Notes: generated by a model from the sequence alone, not told the origin. A stretch of 64,000 nucleotides of DNA from Gibbula magus (GCA_936450465.1 OW388297.1:52754989-52818988), one strand, 5' to 3'; positions 43,900 to 55,045 are shown, numbered from the stretch's first letter. Numbers and translations: made by a program.

Positions 43900-44215
43900 A
43901 AGTACTAACATCGACTATCAGATTGGTAATGGCAAATGTTTCTCTTTGATTCCTGCGAAATCAGGAAATAATTTCCTTTGGTATTATGCTTAATGAATGT
44001 GCATTGCCTTGTAATCACAAGTTTGAAAATAGTTGCTCTATAAGCCTTCCTAAAGAGAAAACCCTATCTTTAAAAAAGGCATTCCACATTATGAGTCACA
44101 GGAGGGTCTCCAACAATGTGATTAAAGGCTTGCTGATTCAATGTGGTGCAGCTGTTTTCCTTTCTGCTTTGTAATTCTCCGTTTGATCTTGATTCATTGC
44201 TAGCTTTATTCAATA
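43900..44215 (+). other. Conserved block M, unit D
   Basis: Plus-strand copy with TTTGATTCCTGCGAAATCAGG, GCTTAATGAATGTGCATTGCC, GTGATTAAAGGCTTGCTG and TGTAATTCTCCGTTTGATC. A 62-codon frame is open (43,986-44,174; SISLPKEKTLSLKKAFHIM) in the antisense-related frame also seen in copy C (FSFSKENPISLKRHF). Two copies sharing this frame is suggestive but not enough to call a gene. Confidence 0.5.
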
Positions 44216-44738
44216 TATTCAGCTAATACTCAAGCTAATGTTGTTTTGATTACATTTAAAGACCAGGTTAGATTCAATTACTCGTTGAGAAATGGCAAAT
44301 TTATTGTTTGATTGACATTATGATGAGTGTAAGTAAACGCTGTTTACCAGTATTGTATATGACTGACGAAGTCAAACTGCGACTTATATTGAATCCATAC
44401 ATTTTAGTTTATGTAGTTCAGGGCCATAAATAACATTTTCCTACTGATCAGTAAAGTCAACAACAGGCAAAGTATACAAACTGTGAGATACAGATAAACC
44501 CCTGATGTTGTCAATATCTGTAATTAAATTTAAAAATTAACAAATAAACATGTTTGTGTGGAATTGTCAGTATTCCTGGCTTATCCCTAGCAGCTGTGTC
44601 TGAATGAAACTGGTAACAAACCAAGATAAGTGGTTAAATGTGATATCCTCATAAGGATGACTTAATTATTGCGATTATCAGAACCCTGTATTTAGGTATC
44701 TAAAGCAACCTTCGGGTTGTGTAATAGGTCTGTTTCAC

Positions 44739-45303
44739 TTTTAAAGGTGCTGTAGCACGTTGTTTGCAAATTATCTTTTCTCAAATTTGCTGTTTATTAT
44801 TCAAGTTTATACAATATAATTATTGATGCGTTAGAGAATCAAACATCTCATTACATGAGTCGTAACCATAAAGGGTTATCCGTATCGAAAGAAAATGGTG
44901 CAACATATAGAGTGGCAGATGGTTTACCACTCTACTTTGAGTGTCTATGTACCGCGACATCGAGCATTTCATTTGAACTACCTGTGAGTGCCTATTTTAA
45001 TGTGAACCCATTAAAATGGCTGCCCAATGGGAAATTGTCTCGCAAGGCTAACCGAACCATGTACATTCGTTTTAGAACTATTTTTTTAATTGATTCAGGA
45101 GTATTACTTAACCATTGGTAACCCTTTTTTACCTTTTCGTGAATTACTTAATTTCAGTAACAAAGACGTGCTAGAGCGCCTATAGTGAGTGAGGGAGTTG
45201 TTGCTTAACGCCGCTTCGGCAGTATCGCAGCCATTTGCGGCGGGAAATTTAAGTTAATTGCCCAAATTAAAAAAAATTGCAAAAGCAAGCTACAGCGCCT
45301 TTA
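44739..45303 (+). mobile_element. R1 TIR element, unit D (complete ends)
   Basis: The left tip TTTTAAAGGTGCTGTAGCACG and right tip GCTACAGCGCCTTTAAACGG are readable inverted repeats, giving about 565 bases. An inner CGTGCTAGAGCGCCTATAG (45,165) precedes a nested short repeat (45,186-45,246). This R1 sits at a different place in the unit from those in A, B and C, so it is an independent insertion. An 88-codon frame inside is not shared by other copies. Confidence 0.7.
45186..45246 (+). repeat. Short GTGAGTGAGGGAGTT repeat (nested in R1)
   Basis: GTGAGTGAGGGAGTTGTTGC, TTAACGCCGCTTCGGCAG and TATCGCAGCCATTTGCGGCG match the 15,093-type repeat. Two independent R1 copies (B and D) have been hit by this same short repeat. 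Confidence 0.7.
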
Positions 45304-46035
45304 AACGGTGACTCAGTTTGTGAATCAAAACACTCAATATACAAATACATTGGAATATTATAAAAGCTTTTTTCAAAAGAAGAAGAGTAAAAAAGGAACA
45401 GTCACGAACTGTCAATCGATCTATGCAGAAGAGCTGTCCAGTTCGTATTCAAGTGCAGAGTCAACATTGTTCTGATTATAGTTCGCCTATGAAGCACGTC
45501 CTGTAATTAGACCGAGCTTCATGGAGATAAAAGAGAATCTACAAGCGAGGCGAATCTTGCCATGTACGTGACTCGTGACTCGTTTTGTCACAGAGGAGCA
45601 GTACTTGTATTCGGATGAGTATTTCTCATCCTTAAACAGAAAACATCATGGAACTATGAAAAGTCTCAATAGATGATCAATAAATCGATACTCTTTTTAC
45701 ACTAGGTTACTGTCAACACATACCCTCATTCGGCAAAATGTGGGTCAATGATGATAACCAACGTTCACAGAAGTTTACGTATCAGTAATTTTCTTTTTGC
45801 TTATCAGTAGATCTTAATACAAATAACATTTGCCATGCGAAATCTGCATTACCGTTTATCATGTTGTGACCAAATTTAAGTAATATTAGTTGTAAAGATT
45901 CAATATATTAATTATCAACATAAAGATTTGTAGATGTCTATTGTGTTTCAAAATAACAATGTGTTATATTCATAAAAACAGTCAAGACCATATGTAGTAC
46001 AATATAACAAAGCATAGCGTATTATAAGTAGAGCA

Positions 46036-46351
46036 AGGCGGGATAGCACAGTGGTTTGCGCCTTAGGCTTCGGATCAAGTAGTCCGTGGTTCGAATCCCG
46101 CCAGGAGCACGGCAACTGTGTGTGTAGAGAACTGTTCTACACGCAGTAAGGTTTGGGTACAATGCTACACTGAATTTCAGCGTAGTACCACCCATGGTTC
46201 GTTAGTTCCTCGCTAGATGCTCGCAGGTTTCACCACAATACATAGCCACGTGGCGTTGCGGGCTTTCTCCCTGCCATAATACTAGCAGCCGTGATATAAG
46301 TGAAATAATCTTGAAAGCGGCGTTAAACTCCAAATAACCTCACCTCACGTC
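46036..46351 (+). mobile_element. Full-length tRNA-headed SINE
   Basis: Plus-strand copy with the tRNA-like head GGCGGGATAGCACAGTGG (A-box type) and GTGGTTCGAATCCCGCC (B-box type), then the body and tail AACCTCACCTCACG. It is flanked by AGTAGAGCA (46,027-46,035) and AGTATAGCA (46,352-46,360), a 9-base target duplication with one mismatch. RNA polymerase III internal promoter boxes are expected in such heads. It lies inside unit D. Confidence 0.85.
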
Positions 46352-46999
46352 AGTATAGCACTGCATCCATCCATCATGAGATTCTTTGATAATAGGGACC
46401 AAGGGGAATGTTTACCACTTGTTCCTCAGCATTAACGATTAAAGTTAACTCCTGAAAGTTAGAAGTTTAGTCAGATATAAGATAGTTTGAAATGTCAAAT
46501 AACTTTGTTTTACTATAAATATTTAAATATCTGTAATGACTTTTAGCCGTTACTAATAAGTTGGAACTTGATTTTCTTTGAGTAGTTTTCAAGAATGTTG
46601 ATAAATCCTAGTGATATGAGTGCCTTTCAGACTTCTTTACAACATTATAATATTATTATCATTTATGAATGACTTTGACATTCACAAAAATATTCTTTTT
46701 ATGTTAGCGAAAGGGATTTTGGTCTTTTAATACTGAAAATTGAAATTTAAACATTCAGAAACAAATCAACATATTCACATGTATATTTCAATATGCATGG
46801 TTAAGCTTAATGTCAACCTCATAAGTTGGATTGTTAATCTGATATAAGCTGGTCTGGTTGATCGCATTTAAAATGTCAAGAAGTTAGTTGCACTTTAAAA
46901 ATGTAAATATCTGCATTGATTTTAGCCGCTCAGAGAAGTAAACTGATAACACTTTTTAAAATAAATGCCTTTGAAGATTTTGATAATAATCTCGTATGT

Positions 47000-47400
47000 A
47001 AAATTGCATTTGAAACACGAATCTAGATAGGCCAACGGAATTGTAGACGAATGTAATCAATAATAATCTATTATTTGTAAGCAAACTTATTTGTCTTGTA
47101 AAGATTTCAATTTCAACTTGGGATAAATGGTAGACACTGGCACGATTAGTATATAGTACAATAGTCGAATCCTGATTAAGTCACAGATACAGCATTGATC
47201 AGTTGGTGTCAATATCATGTCTAACACCAGTAAACATGTAACACTAATCCCTGCCTTGATTGCATTCGTGATATGTCAGGTTGTCATATTCTGCGATAAA
47301 AGCAACATTGGTCACGTCTGATGGTGTGGTGTTCACCAGTTTATCAAGACGATGGAGTCAATGGCAACACATTGAAATGAATTTCAGCATATTTGTTTCA
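47000..47400 (-). other. Conserved block L, unit D
   Basis: On the minus strand: CCATCGTCTTGATAAACTGG, CATGATATTGACACCAACTG and CCAAGTTGAAATTGAAATC. It agrees with the inverted orientation of unit D relative to B and C. The short LVNTTPSDVT frame is present but shifted later. Confidence 0.5.
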
Positions 47401-48334
47401 CTATGGATTGACACATTAAACAAAACAATCTGTATATTTGATTACTGTATTGATTTACTATCGGAATGAAAAATGACTAGTATTATACATGTATATAACA
47501 ATCATGCTTTAGTATTCAGTACATAACGAAGGGTTGTACAAATTCACAATAATAATCAAAGATTCATTTTGTTCTTTATAAATGGTCCAACATGTTTTTG
47601 TTTATATTTGTTATACATTTCAGAATCAATATCGAAATGGAAGAAAATATCCGGCAATTTAGGTCTATGAGACACGACTGTTCAACACATGTCTTCATGT
47701 AGATCTAAATCTGTGTTCGTATGGTTAACTGTTATTCAATACCAGTTGAAAATTAATTATTTTATTACTAGATGATCAAGTGAATATCGACGTTTGAAAG
47801 CTATGAACAGCAGTAGAAAACTGTTGTTAAAGAAGTACAGTAATTGTTCATTCTATTTGAGGCACCCAAACATCGGATTTAAGTGCAGTGTTTATATTTA
47901 TTTAGATATTATGAACATTTATGGAACACATTTATTAAAACACATTTAGGTATCATATTTCATATTACAAATACAAATAAGTTGGAATTTGTAAATATTA
48001 ATAATTAATCAGATTTAAAATCCCTTCTATTGATGTTGAATTTCTAACTCTTCTTTATATTGAGACTGTTATCATAACTATCTGTTGGTTTGGGTAAACT
48101 AAGCATTGCTATTTATCTTGGAGGGTGATGGTAAACATCATGTTAATAAGTTTGTGGAATTGTTCATCGTCGAATGATATTTTCATTGCAAATTGATATA
48201 GCAATACCATATCATTGATTATACAAATTCAATATTCTATTGAACCTATATTTATAAAATCTAATTGTCTCCAAGAAGTCATGTATTCCACTCGGCGCTA
48301 TTTCCATTAAACTATAACCTTGATTATGGAAAAA

Positions 48335-48415
48335 CAATCCTGAAAGACAACTACTTTATTGTGAAGATTCACAGCGTTTCGGAGTATATGCTTTCCCTTC
48401 ATTAGGATAAGTATA
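48335..48415 (-). mobile_element. Decayed PLE end with mutated hammerhead-like motif
   Basis: On the minus strand the core reads CTAATGA (48,399-48,405), a degenerate helix II ending TACTCC, GAAA (48,377-48,380), CGCTGTG, then CTTCACAATAAAGTAGTTG. The change of CTGATGA to CTAATGA hits a core base and should abolish cleavage. The matching opposite end may be CACAATAACGAAGTTGTTATCC at 49,569-49,592, on the other side of the LINE fragment. Confidence 0.6.
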
Positions 48416-48436
48416 TGTACTGAAACAACCTGTATC

Positions 48437-49443
48437 TTCACGGCTCTGAAGTATGGGGGTATGAAAACCTAGACATTGTTGAAAAAGTTCATTTAAAGTT
48501 TTTGTTAAGAGTAGGTTTACGACCATCAACACCCAACTTTTTGGTTTATGGCGAGCTCGGAAGATTTCCCCTGAAAATTTATATAGCCCTAAAAATGATA
48601 ACATTTTGGTATAAACAAGAAACAACTGATATCCCAACGAAATAATCATCAAACCTCTATAGACTTTTGAAAGATAACGATTCGCTAAATGTTTATAATC
48701 CCTGGTTCCATTTTATCAAAACGCTTTTTAATCATTGTGGATCGACAAATTTATGTTATAACCCCATGTCTTACTATACTGTAACATTAGTAGAGCGTGT
48801 ATTAAAGGATCTTTTCTTACAGAGATGGCAATGCGATCTCCAGCAGCTCTAAAGGTGAGGTGAGGTGAGTTTGGGTTTAACGCCGCTCTCAAGAGTATTT
48901 CACTTACATCGCGGCTGCTAGTATAATGGCAGAGAGAAAGACCGCAACGCCATGTGGCTATGCACTGCGGTGTAACCCGCAAGCAGCGGCTGGAACTAGC
49001 GAACCATGGGTGGTACTGCACTGAAATTCAGTGTATCATTGCACCAAAGTTGCCGTGCCCCTTGTGGGATTCGAACCCAGCTCTAAAGGATACTGTCATA
49101 AGTTCATTAAACACTCAATATATTTTGAACCATGCCTTGTACTATCTTAACCTACACCCTACCCTATATTGTTATTCAGAACAAGTAACCATTATTTACC
49201 AGTTGAAACTGGCTGAAAAGGCATCACACGCAAAAACAGAATTTGCCCCCTCTGTAACTCCCAATCAATAGCAGACGAGTTCCACGTTTGATTTAAATGT
49301 TTAGCTTTTGCCAATGTGAGAACTATGTATTTACCGGAATATTTATGTACCTTACCAAATATCCATAAAATGAAATCATTGTTATGTATAAAACAAACTC
49401 TCATTACTAAAAGGATTGTCCAAATTTATCGTCATTGTAAATG
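48437..49443 (+). pseudogene. LINE ORF2 C-terminal fragment, broken
   Basis: The frame reads GSEVWGYENLDIVEKVHLKF, then RPSTPNFLVYGELGRFPL, to a TAA near 48,642. It resumes as SSNLYRLLKDNDS through FIKTLFNHCG and VERVLKDLFLQRWQCDL. After the nested SINE and a damaged stretch it continues as RICPLCNSQSIADEFHV and KCLAFANVRTMYLPEYL to KRIVQIYRHCKC before TGA at 49,441-49,443. The CPLC..H..C pattern is the zinc-knuckle-like motif at the C-terminus of many non-LTR reverse transcriptases. Stops and frameshifts make it non-functional. Which LINE clade it belongs to I cannot tell. Confidence 0.8.
48856..49078 (-). mobile_element. SINE nested in LINE fragment
   Basis: Flanked by AGCTCTAAAGG on both sides (48,845-48,855 and 49,079-49,089), a perfect 11-base target duplication. 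On the minus strand it begins at the B-box (GGTTCGAATCCC), so the A-box part of the head is missing, and ends at the CACCTCACC tail. The nested order dates it as younger than the LINE. Confidence 0.85.
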
Positions 49444-49929
49444 CTGAAATGAAAAGAATTATGTAAACTGACTTTCGCATACTGTATTTATTAAATTGTT
49501 ATATATTATATATGTGCTCTTGTACCGCCGTCGGTGGAAATACAAAGAATAAATAATTGAATCGAATTCACAATAACGAAGTTGTTATCCAGGAAATTTT
49601 TTTTTCTGAATGCCCGTTAAACTTGAGTTGAGCCTGATATTAGACGTTTACGTATGCTGTAGTACTTACACTATACAAATGTATGGAACCCATTCAGTCA
49701 TATTTCAGTAATGTTTCTATTTGATATTCAGTTCGGTATTATGTTCACTGGTTCCTGCATTTCGTTATAAACTAAATTTCACACTCGCTTATATATCTTG
49801 TGACACATGTAATTATCTGAAAATAATACACAAATAAAATAGTTATATAAGGTCAAACATTTCAGGTCTAAAACGATGTATCACCATCTCCACCAGCCAC
49901 AAGCTTGTCGGTGAACAAGTACACATATT

Positions 49930-50230
49930 GACGTTTCAAAACATTTCTGTCACAAGTCTCTTATTGATTCCTTCGCAATAAGGAAATAATTTCCTTTGAT
50001 GTTCTGCTTAATCAACGTACATTGCATTGGGTCATTATGGCCAGTGTGCTAAATCAGGTCTTTCAGTATTTCAAAAGAGAACCTCAAATAAAAACAATAA
50101 TTTCACCAGAGCTAATGGTACAATGTGATTAAAGGCTAAGTGATTACATTTCGTATACATTATTCTTGTTGTCTTGTTATCTCCTTTCTGATCTTTATTC
50201 AGTATTGAATTTATTCAATACATTCAACCT
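49930..50230 (+). other. Conserved block M, right arm, proximal copy
   Basis: Plus strand: TTGACGTTTCAAAACATTTC, TGTCACAAGTCTCTTATTG and GATTCCTTCG match the open copy at 39,039-39,242. An extra CAATAAGGAAATAATTTCC follows and closes the frame that is open in the left arm. The rest (GCTTAATCAACGTACATTGC, GTGATTAAAGGCTAAGTGATT) follows the common pattern. Confidence 0.55.
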
Positions 50231-50654
50231 TGTTCTAATGTTGTTTTCATCACTTGTGATTACTTTTGGAGAATATGAATCATTTTGAGATTTTGTGATT
50301 GAAATTATCTTAATGTTACGTAACAGTTGTTAATATATTTTGGTCAAACAAAATGTTACATGTACAACGTAGAATGAAACAACAAGGTGACAATAAATTA
50401 AGTCTGACAATTAAGGGTTAATATTTAGGTCTCACAAAGGAATGTATAATGTAAGTTTTTCATATCAATCAAGACTACTTGACATATTCTCATATATACT
50501 CATATATAAGTAGATTCCTGATAATATCAACATACTATGTAATTAACTATTAGTTTATTAACACTGACATCTTATGTCAGATATTATTTGCATCTACCAA
50601 CAACTAGTAGCTAGTAAACTAGTAGAAAGATGTAACTAGTCTAATGGTGACGAA

Positions 50655-50882
50655 AGTGAGGTGAGATGATTTGGGGTTTAACACCGCATGAATCTTGCTT
50701 GTATTATTACAGGGAGAGAACTCGCAACACCATCGTGATTATACATTGCGGTGAACCCTGCGAGCATTGGCTGGAACCATGGCACTGCGCTGAAATTTAA
50801 TGTACCATAGCACCCAAACCTTACTGCATGTAGAACAGCTCTCTACGGCAAACAAAGTTGCCGAGCACCTAGCGGGATGCCT
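50655..50882 (-). mobile_element. Diverged tRNA-headed SINE
   Basis: GTGAGGTGAGATGATTTGGG at the left end, CTGCATGTAGAACAGCTCTC in the body, and a truncated head GCACCTAGCGGGATGCC at the right. It has many substitutions and lacks the CACTTATATCGCGG segment. It interrupts the right arm. Confidence 0.7.
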
Positions 50883-50999
50883 ATATTGAACCCTGAAGAC
50901 AGTGACGTAAACACAACCGGTTCATGAATTAGTTTCAGTAAATAAGTGATTTCACATTTCTATCTGCCAAAAAACAGTCAGAAAGCCTGGCCTACGCAT

Positions 51000-51445
51000 A
51001 TAAACAAGACTCGTCAGAAGATGACGTATCCCACCGGTCCCACAAAATGTGTAAAACACATGTTTGACAGATACTTGTGTATCTACCTCCGTACAGCAGT
51101 TTGTGGGTAATACACATGCATAGTTTCAGGAATATATGATGAACGGTTTTGGAGCTGTGCTCCGGAAACGAACCTGTCTCTGAACAAGGTCCAAATTCAA
51201 CATCTTTCTATGGAAACGAAAATTATTGTTTTCAGAAATCAGAAAATATCAAAAGGCACCGCTTCAGTTTGTGGGTAATACACATGGAAAGTTTCGGAAA
51301 GATATCATAAACAGTTTTCGAGTTCTGTTCCGGAAACGAAATGAATACGGACGGACATACAGACGGACAGGGCGACGACTATATCCCACGGTTTTACATA
51401 TCTGTGGGATTAAAACAACGCTCGGAGTGTTTTATGTGCACTAAA
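51000..51445 (+). repeat. GGGTAATACACATG repeat with internal duplication
   Basis: The sentence TTTGTGGGTAATACACATG, AxAGTTTC, GGAAxxATAT, then GTTCTGTTCCGGAAACGAA-type text occurs twice (from about 51,099 and 51,268). The flanks are CCCACCGGTCCCAC on the left and TGTGGGATTAAAACAACGCTCG on the right, partly inverted. A GGACGGACATACAGACGGACAGG microsatellite-like stretch lies at 51,350. This type of repeat is common in molluscs. The 72-codon frame over it is not a gene. Confidence 0.6.
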
Positions 51446-51544
51446 ACATGTGGTGCAAAACAACCCCATTGCTTTGCAATATTATAAAATGGCTCGTGTT
51501 AAATAATTCGATTAGGAAAAGAACAGTGACATTTTAGGACGAAT

Positions 51545-51785
51545 CGAAGCTGCTAAGTTTGTATTTCTAATTGGACAGTGTATTCCAGTGTAAAGTCAAC
51601 ATTGCTCTGATCGCAGTTCGTCCATGAAGCACGTCCTGCAATCAGTGTGCGCTTCCTGTCAGCGGAACTTCTACATGTGGGACAAATACTGGTTCTATTC
51701 GAGATTGATGCAGTAGTGCTTGTTAGGTAGGAATGAGAAATACATCTTTACTCGAGTGCACAAATACGAAGCATGTAGTGTTGTG
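51545..51785 (+). other. Conserved block X, right arm (empty PLE site)
   Basis: Plus strand: ATCGAAGCTGCTAAGTTTG, GTCAACATTGCTCTGATCGCAG, TTCGTCCATGAAGCACGTCCTG and CTTCTACATGTGGGACAAATAC. It is the mirror of 38,010-38,170 plus 37,380-37,506, without the 491-base PLE. Frames are broken by a TAA in the second codon group. Confidence 0.55.
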
Positions 51786-51791
51786 TCTGAG

Positions 51792-52044
51792 GTGAGGTGA
51801 GGTGGGGTTTAACGCCGCTTTCAAGAGTATTTCACTTATATCGCGGCTATAATTATGGCAGGGAGAAAGCCCGCAACGCCATGTGGCTATGCATTGCGGT
51901 GAAACCTGCGAGCATCGTCTGGAACTAGCGAACCATGGGTGGTACTACGCTGAAATTCAGTGTTGCCGTGCCCCTGGTGGGTTTCGAAACCAGGACCCCT
52001 TGATCCAAAGCCGAACGCGCTAACCACTGCGCTATCCCGCCCCT
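51792..52044 (-). mobile_element. tRNA-headed SINE
   Basis: Tail GTGAGGTGAGGTGGGG at the left; head GGGGCGGGATAGCGCAGTGG and GGTTTCGAAACCC at the right, minus strand. The AAACCTTACTGCG body segment is deleted. Absent from the left arm. Confidence 0.8.
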
Positions 52045-52223
52045 GTAGTTTCTTAGAATTAAAGGATTTACATCGATATCAACATGTAATGGTTGAAGGA
52101 CTGATCATTGATTTCCTTGGTTATGCAAGATTTGATTAATTTCAAATGACAATACATAGAATATTGAAAGTAATATATTGCATGTTTTGGTGAATTTTCA
52201 TCACGCTGAATCTGGTAGAACTA

Positions 52224-52392
52224 TAGAGTTAGAGAGTGAGTGAGTTTAACGCCTCTTCGACAGAATCGCAGCCATTAACGATGAGAACCATTGAATATCG
52301 CTACTCATCAAATCTGATCTGTATTCATCTAGTGAGTGAGTTATTTTTTAAGGCGTCTTGAGCTACATTGCAGCCATTTGATGCGAGTTTTG
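52224..52392 (+). repeat. Two short GTGAGTGAGTT repeats in tandem
   Basis: GAGTGAGTGAGTTTAACGCC, TCTTCGACAGAATCGCAGCC (52,224-52,290) and GTGAGTGAGTTATTTTTTAAG, GCGTCTTGAGCTACATTGCAGCC (52,331-52,390). Both are diverged versions of the 15,093-type repeat. Confidence 0.6.
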
Positions 52393-52742
52393 AGTTAATC
52401 GTCAATTGCAAAAACCTTTTAAAAGATATGAACAAGTAAGTTGTGTCCAACAAGTGTCGACATCTTTACCGGCCACAAGCTTCCTGTCGGGTACATTGTC
52501 TATGAGGCGAAATATTTATAACCTAAATGAGGTTAGGTATCTGGCAGGTTATTGTGTCGTTGTTGATCCCATTGGGACCTTCAAAGCTACCTAATATGAA
52601 ATTTAATTGTAGGCTTAGAATCTGTCTTAGGAATTTAAATCGGAGGAATAGGTTTGGGTTTTAATTCTGATTACATACTTTGAGTTAGATTCAACGTAGT
52701 AATACTGATTCAGGAAGCACTGTCAATACAATACAATCCGAT

Positions 52743-53039
52743 GTGAGGTGAGTTGGGGTTTAACGCCGCTTTCAAGAGTATTTCACTTATATCACGGCTG
52801 CTAGCATTAGCCCGCAACGTCATGTGGCTATGCATTGCGGTGAAACCTGCGAGCATCGGCTGAAACTAGCGAACTATGGGTGGTACTAAGCTGAAATTCA
52901 GTGTAGCATTGCACCTAAACCTAACTGCGTGTAGAACAGTTCTCTACTGCAGACAAAATTGCCGTGCCCCTGGCGGGATTCGAACCCCGGACCACTTGAT
53001 CCGAAGCCGAACGCCCTAACCACTGCGCTATCCCGCCCC
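52743..53039 (-). mobile_element. Near-complete tRNA-headed SINE
   Basis: The best-preserved minus-strand copy. Tail GTGAGGTGAGTTGGGG; body with CACTTATATCACGGCTGCTAG, GCAATGCATAGCC and CAGTAGAGAACTG on the minus strand; head GGGGGCGGGATAGCGCAGTGG, GTTAG and a GGGGTTCGAATCCCGCC B-box region. The head folds like the ends of a tRNA (GGCGGGA / TCCCGCC). Confidence 0.85.
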
Positions 53040-53264
53040 CAATATATGTTGATCAATCTACATCACACAATCCTCAGTCAACTGGGTCTAGTGACACTTC
53101 CCAGAGGTAATACGTGTTGAGTATCGGGGCGTTCAGCTGGTGTGGGTGATGGATGAAATCATACATCAATGATGTTGCAATATTAATTCTCAGCCTCATC
53201 TACTTAGTAAAGTCTCATGAAAACTGGTTCAGTTAATTTCAATGTTCGTATTCTCGCCAAAAAG

Positions 53265-53590
53265 AATGACTTTTGGTCATTCAGTACAGTATTGACTTTC
53301 ACAGCGTTTATGATTTAAGTGTCTCTGATTCTGGAAAACGTTCTTTGATGCTATGCTTAATCAATGTGTATTGTTCCCTTAACAGAATAATCTGTCGATT
53401 GATAATGGCAGCTGTTTTGTAGTTGCTTGTAATTCTACAGAAAACCGTTCTCCAAAGAACAAGGTTCCACCAATAACCATCACAACGAAATGATTAAAGG
53501 CTAAGTGATGTAATTTCGTGTACTTGTTTTTGTATTGCCTTGTTATTCCTCGTTTGATCTTGAATCATTACTTGCTTACTGCGGACCACG
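53265..53590 (+). other. Conserved block M, right arm, distal copy
   Basis: Plus strand mirror of 36,480-36,750: TTGACTTTCACAGCGTTTATG, GCTTAATCAATGTGTATTG, ATGGCAGCTGTTTTGTAG, ACAACGAAATGATTAAAGGC. No long open frame. Its partner in the left arm is strikingly similar over more than 400 bases including flanks. Confidence 0.55.
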
Positions 53591-54074
53591 TCAATTTTCG
53601 ATCTAATGCTTATTTGATCGCACACAAGAAGACTACTCGGTCTGAATAGAAGATAAAGTAAATTACGTTATAAGGCATTGCTTTCTAATTCATTCCGCTA
53701 TCACTGTCTGGATTGTAGAATGTTTAAATTGATTTTTAATTTATTATTTGAAGAAACGTAATTTGATCTAATTAATGAACTTAATTAGGTCGTTACGCAC
53801 TGCTATCAAATTAATTAAAATTTACATAATATTGCAGACGTAGAAACATGTGTATACTTGTGAATACATACATGTACTTATGTACTTGTATTATTTTCTG
53901 TTGAATCTGTGGTGTTCGATATCAATATTATTGGGAATGACATCATTGAATTGAATATATTTTCATCAGTTTGTTTCCCTTATGTTAAATAAAAAAAGAC
54001 AGCACTTTAAAAGACAAATTACACACCTGTGCTTCTCATCCAGATTCACAATCTCATTAAATGTATTTCTCTCT

Positions 54075-55045
54075 AAGGCTGGTCGCACACTACGTCCCAT
54101 TTCTTATGTGTACTTATAACAGGTACACATAAGGTTCTATATATCTCTAGTGTATTGTAGTCTATATATATGAATGTTAACATATATATGCTCTTATTGG
54201 AAGAGGAAGAAGACATGTAAAAGGAATTTCAGTATTATCTTAAAAACAAACAATTATGTATATGTAATATCAAAAAAAGATTTCAAAAACTATGTAAAAA
54301 AACGGAAATCATCGATCAATAAATAATCATATCAGGCACGACACATAGGCCTACCCAATTTCCTTCCGTGTGGTTTGATTGGGGAAACCCCCTCGAAAAG
54401 TGTAAAATATGACGTAAGATGAGGAATCCTCCATGCGCTTTTGTTTGCGGTGCGATAAAATAAGTGCAGCATCTACAGTCTGGGGTCAAAAGTTCTTCCC
54501 CACACTCGGATTTTCCATAGACTTACATGTTAATTAACCTTTGCAAGAACAATTTTAATAATTTTAGTATAAGTCAAATTGTTGTTAAATTTAACAAACA
54601 TCTTTTAAATTATGTTAGCTGTACATCAGTAATTTCGTTCATCTTTATGTTGATCTCTCATCAAATGACATCCGACTGAAGAACGTATATTTGTTCATGT
54701 ACCGATGTCCCATTGGCCGCCATGTTAATTATTGACGTATGATGTATATGCTTTGCTCATATGAAGATAACTTTCTTGACACTCAACGGAAACTAACATG
54801 GAAATTACGTGTATGTAGCTGAAGTGATTTCCCATCTATTGGTATATATTTGATAACCATTTTACATACAGTTTAATTATAAAAATTATTCTTGCAACGA
54901 TTAATTAACATGTAAGTCTATGGAAAATGCGAGGGCGGGTAAGAACTTTTGGTCCCTGGGTGTAGTTTCGTCGCATCAGTGTGCGCTGCCTATGAAAAAT
55001 ACACTGTCTGAGTAGATTTCACAAGTATGTGCGCCCAGCCTAGTC
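54075..55045. mobile_element. TIR element with extended inverted subterminal repeats (~970 bp)
   Basis: The left end AGGCTGGTCGCACACTAC is mirrored on the right by GTATGTGCGCCCAGCCT. A second, longer inverted pair lies inside: GTCAAAAGTTCTTCCCC, TTTTCCATAGACTTACATG, TTAATTAA, GCAAGAA (54,485-54,555) against its reverse complement at 54,885-54,970. No transposase frame. The left arm of the inverted duplication shows no sign of it. Superfamily unknown; a foldback-type DNA element is likely. Confidence 0.7.

Larger units (their letters stand above)
42770..47480 (-). repeat. Segmental unit D (inverted copy of the B/C unit)
   Basis: Read on the minus strand, this region carries pieces of the B/C unit in the expected order: block L near 47,400-47,000; the ACAGGACGTG block X near 45,500; the TTTAGATACCT segment near 44,700; block M near 44,200-43,900; and a GTTCCATAAAATG / GGCATCCTTTAATGA segment (17,440-17,790 in B) near 43,190-42,770. 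An R1 element, SINEs and a short GTGAGTG repeat interrupt it. It sits in the spacer of the inverted duplication. Divergence from B and C is greater than between B and C. Confidence 0.7.
48425..49565 (+). mobile_element. 5'-truncated non-LTR retrotransposon (LINE)
   Basis: It contains the end of a LINE open reading frame and its 3' tail. The tail reads GTGCTCTTGTACCGCCGTCGG, TGGAAATACAAAGAATAAATAATTGAATCGAATTC, the GAATT-rich 3' terminus typical of many molluscan LINEs. The reverse-transcriptase core is missing, so insertion was 5'-truncated as usual for target-primed reverse transcription. A SINE has inserted at 48,856-49,078 with an 11-base target duplication. The fragment lies between two opposed PLE end pieces. 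Confidence 0.8.

Noticed and set aside
48356..48652. 98-codon minus-strand frame
   Set aside because: It is antisense to the LINE fragment and starts in a decayed PLE end.
52743..53039. Genuine tRNA genes at the SINE heads
   Set aside because: A- and B-box strings and GGCGGGA/TCCCGCC ends are present, but every copy continues into the same SINE body and ends in the same tail, several with target duplications, so they are SINE promoters and not tRNA genes.
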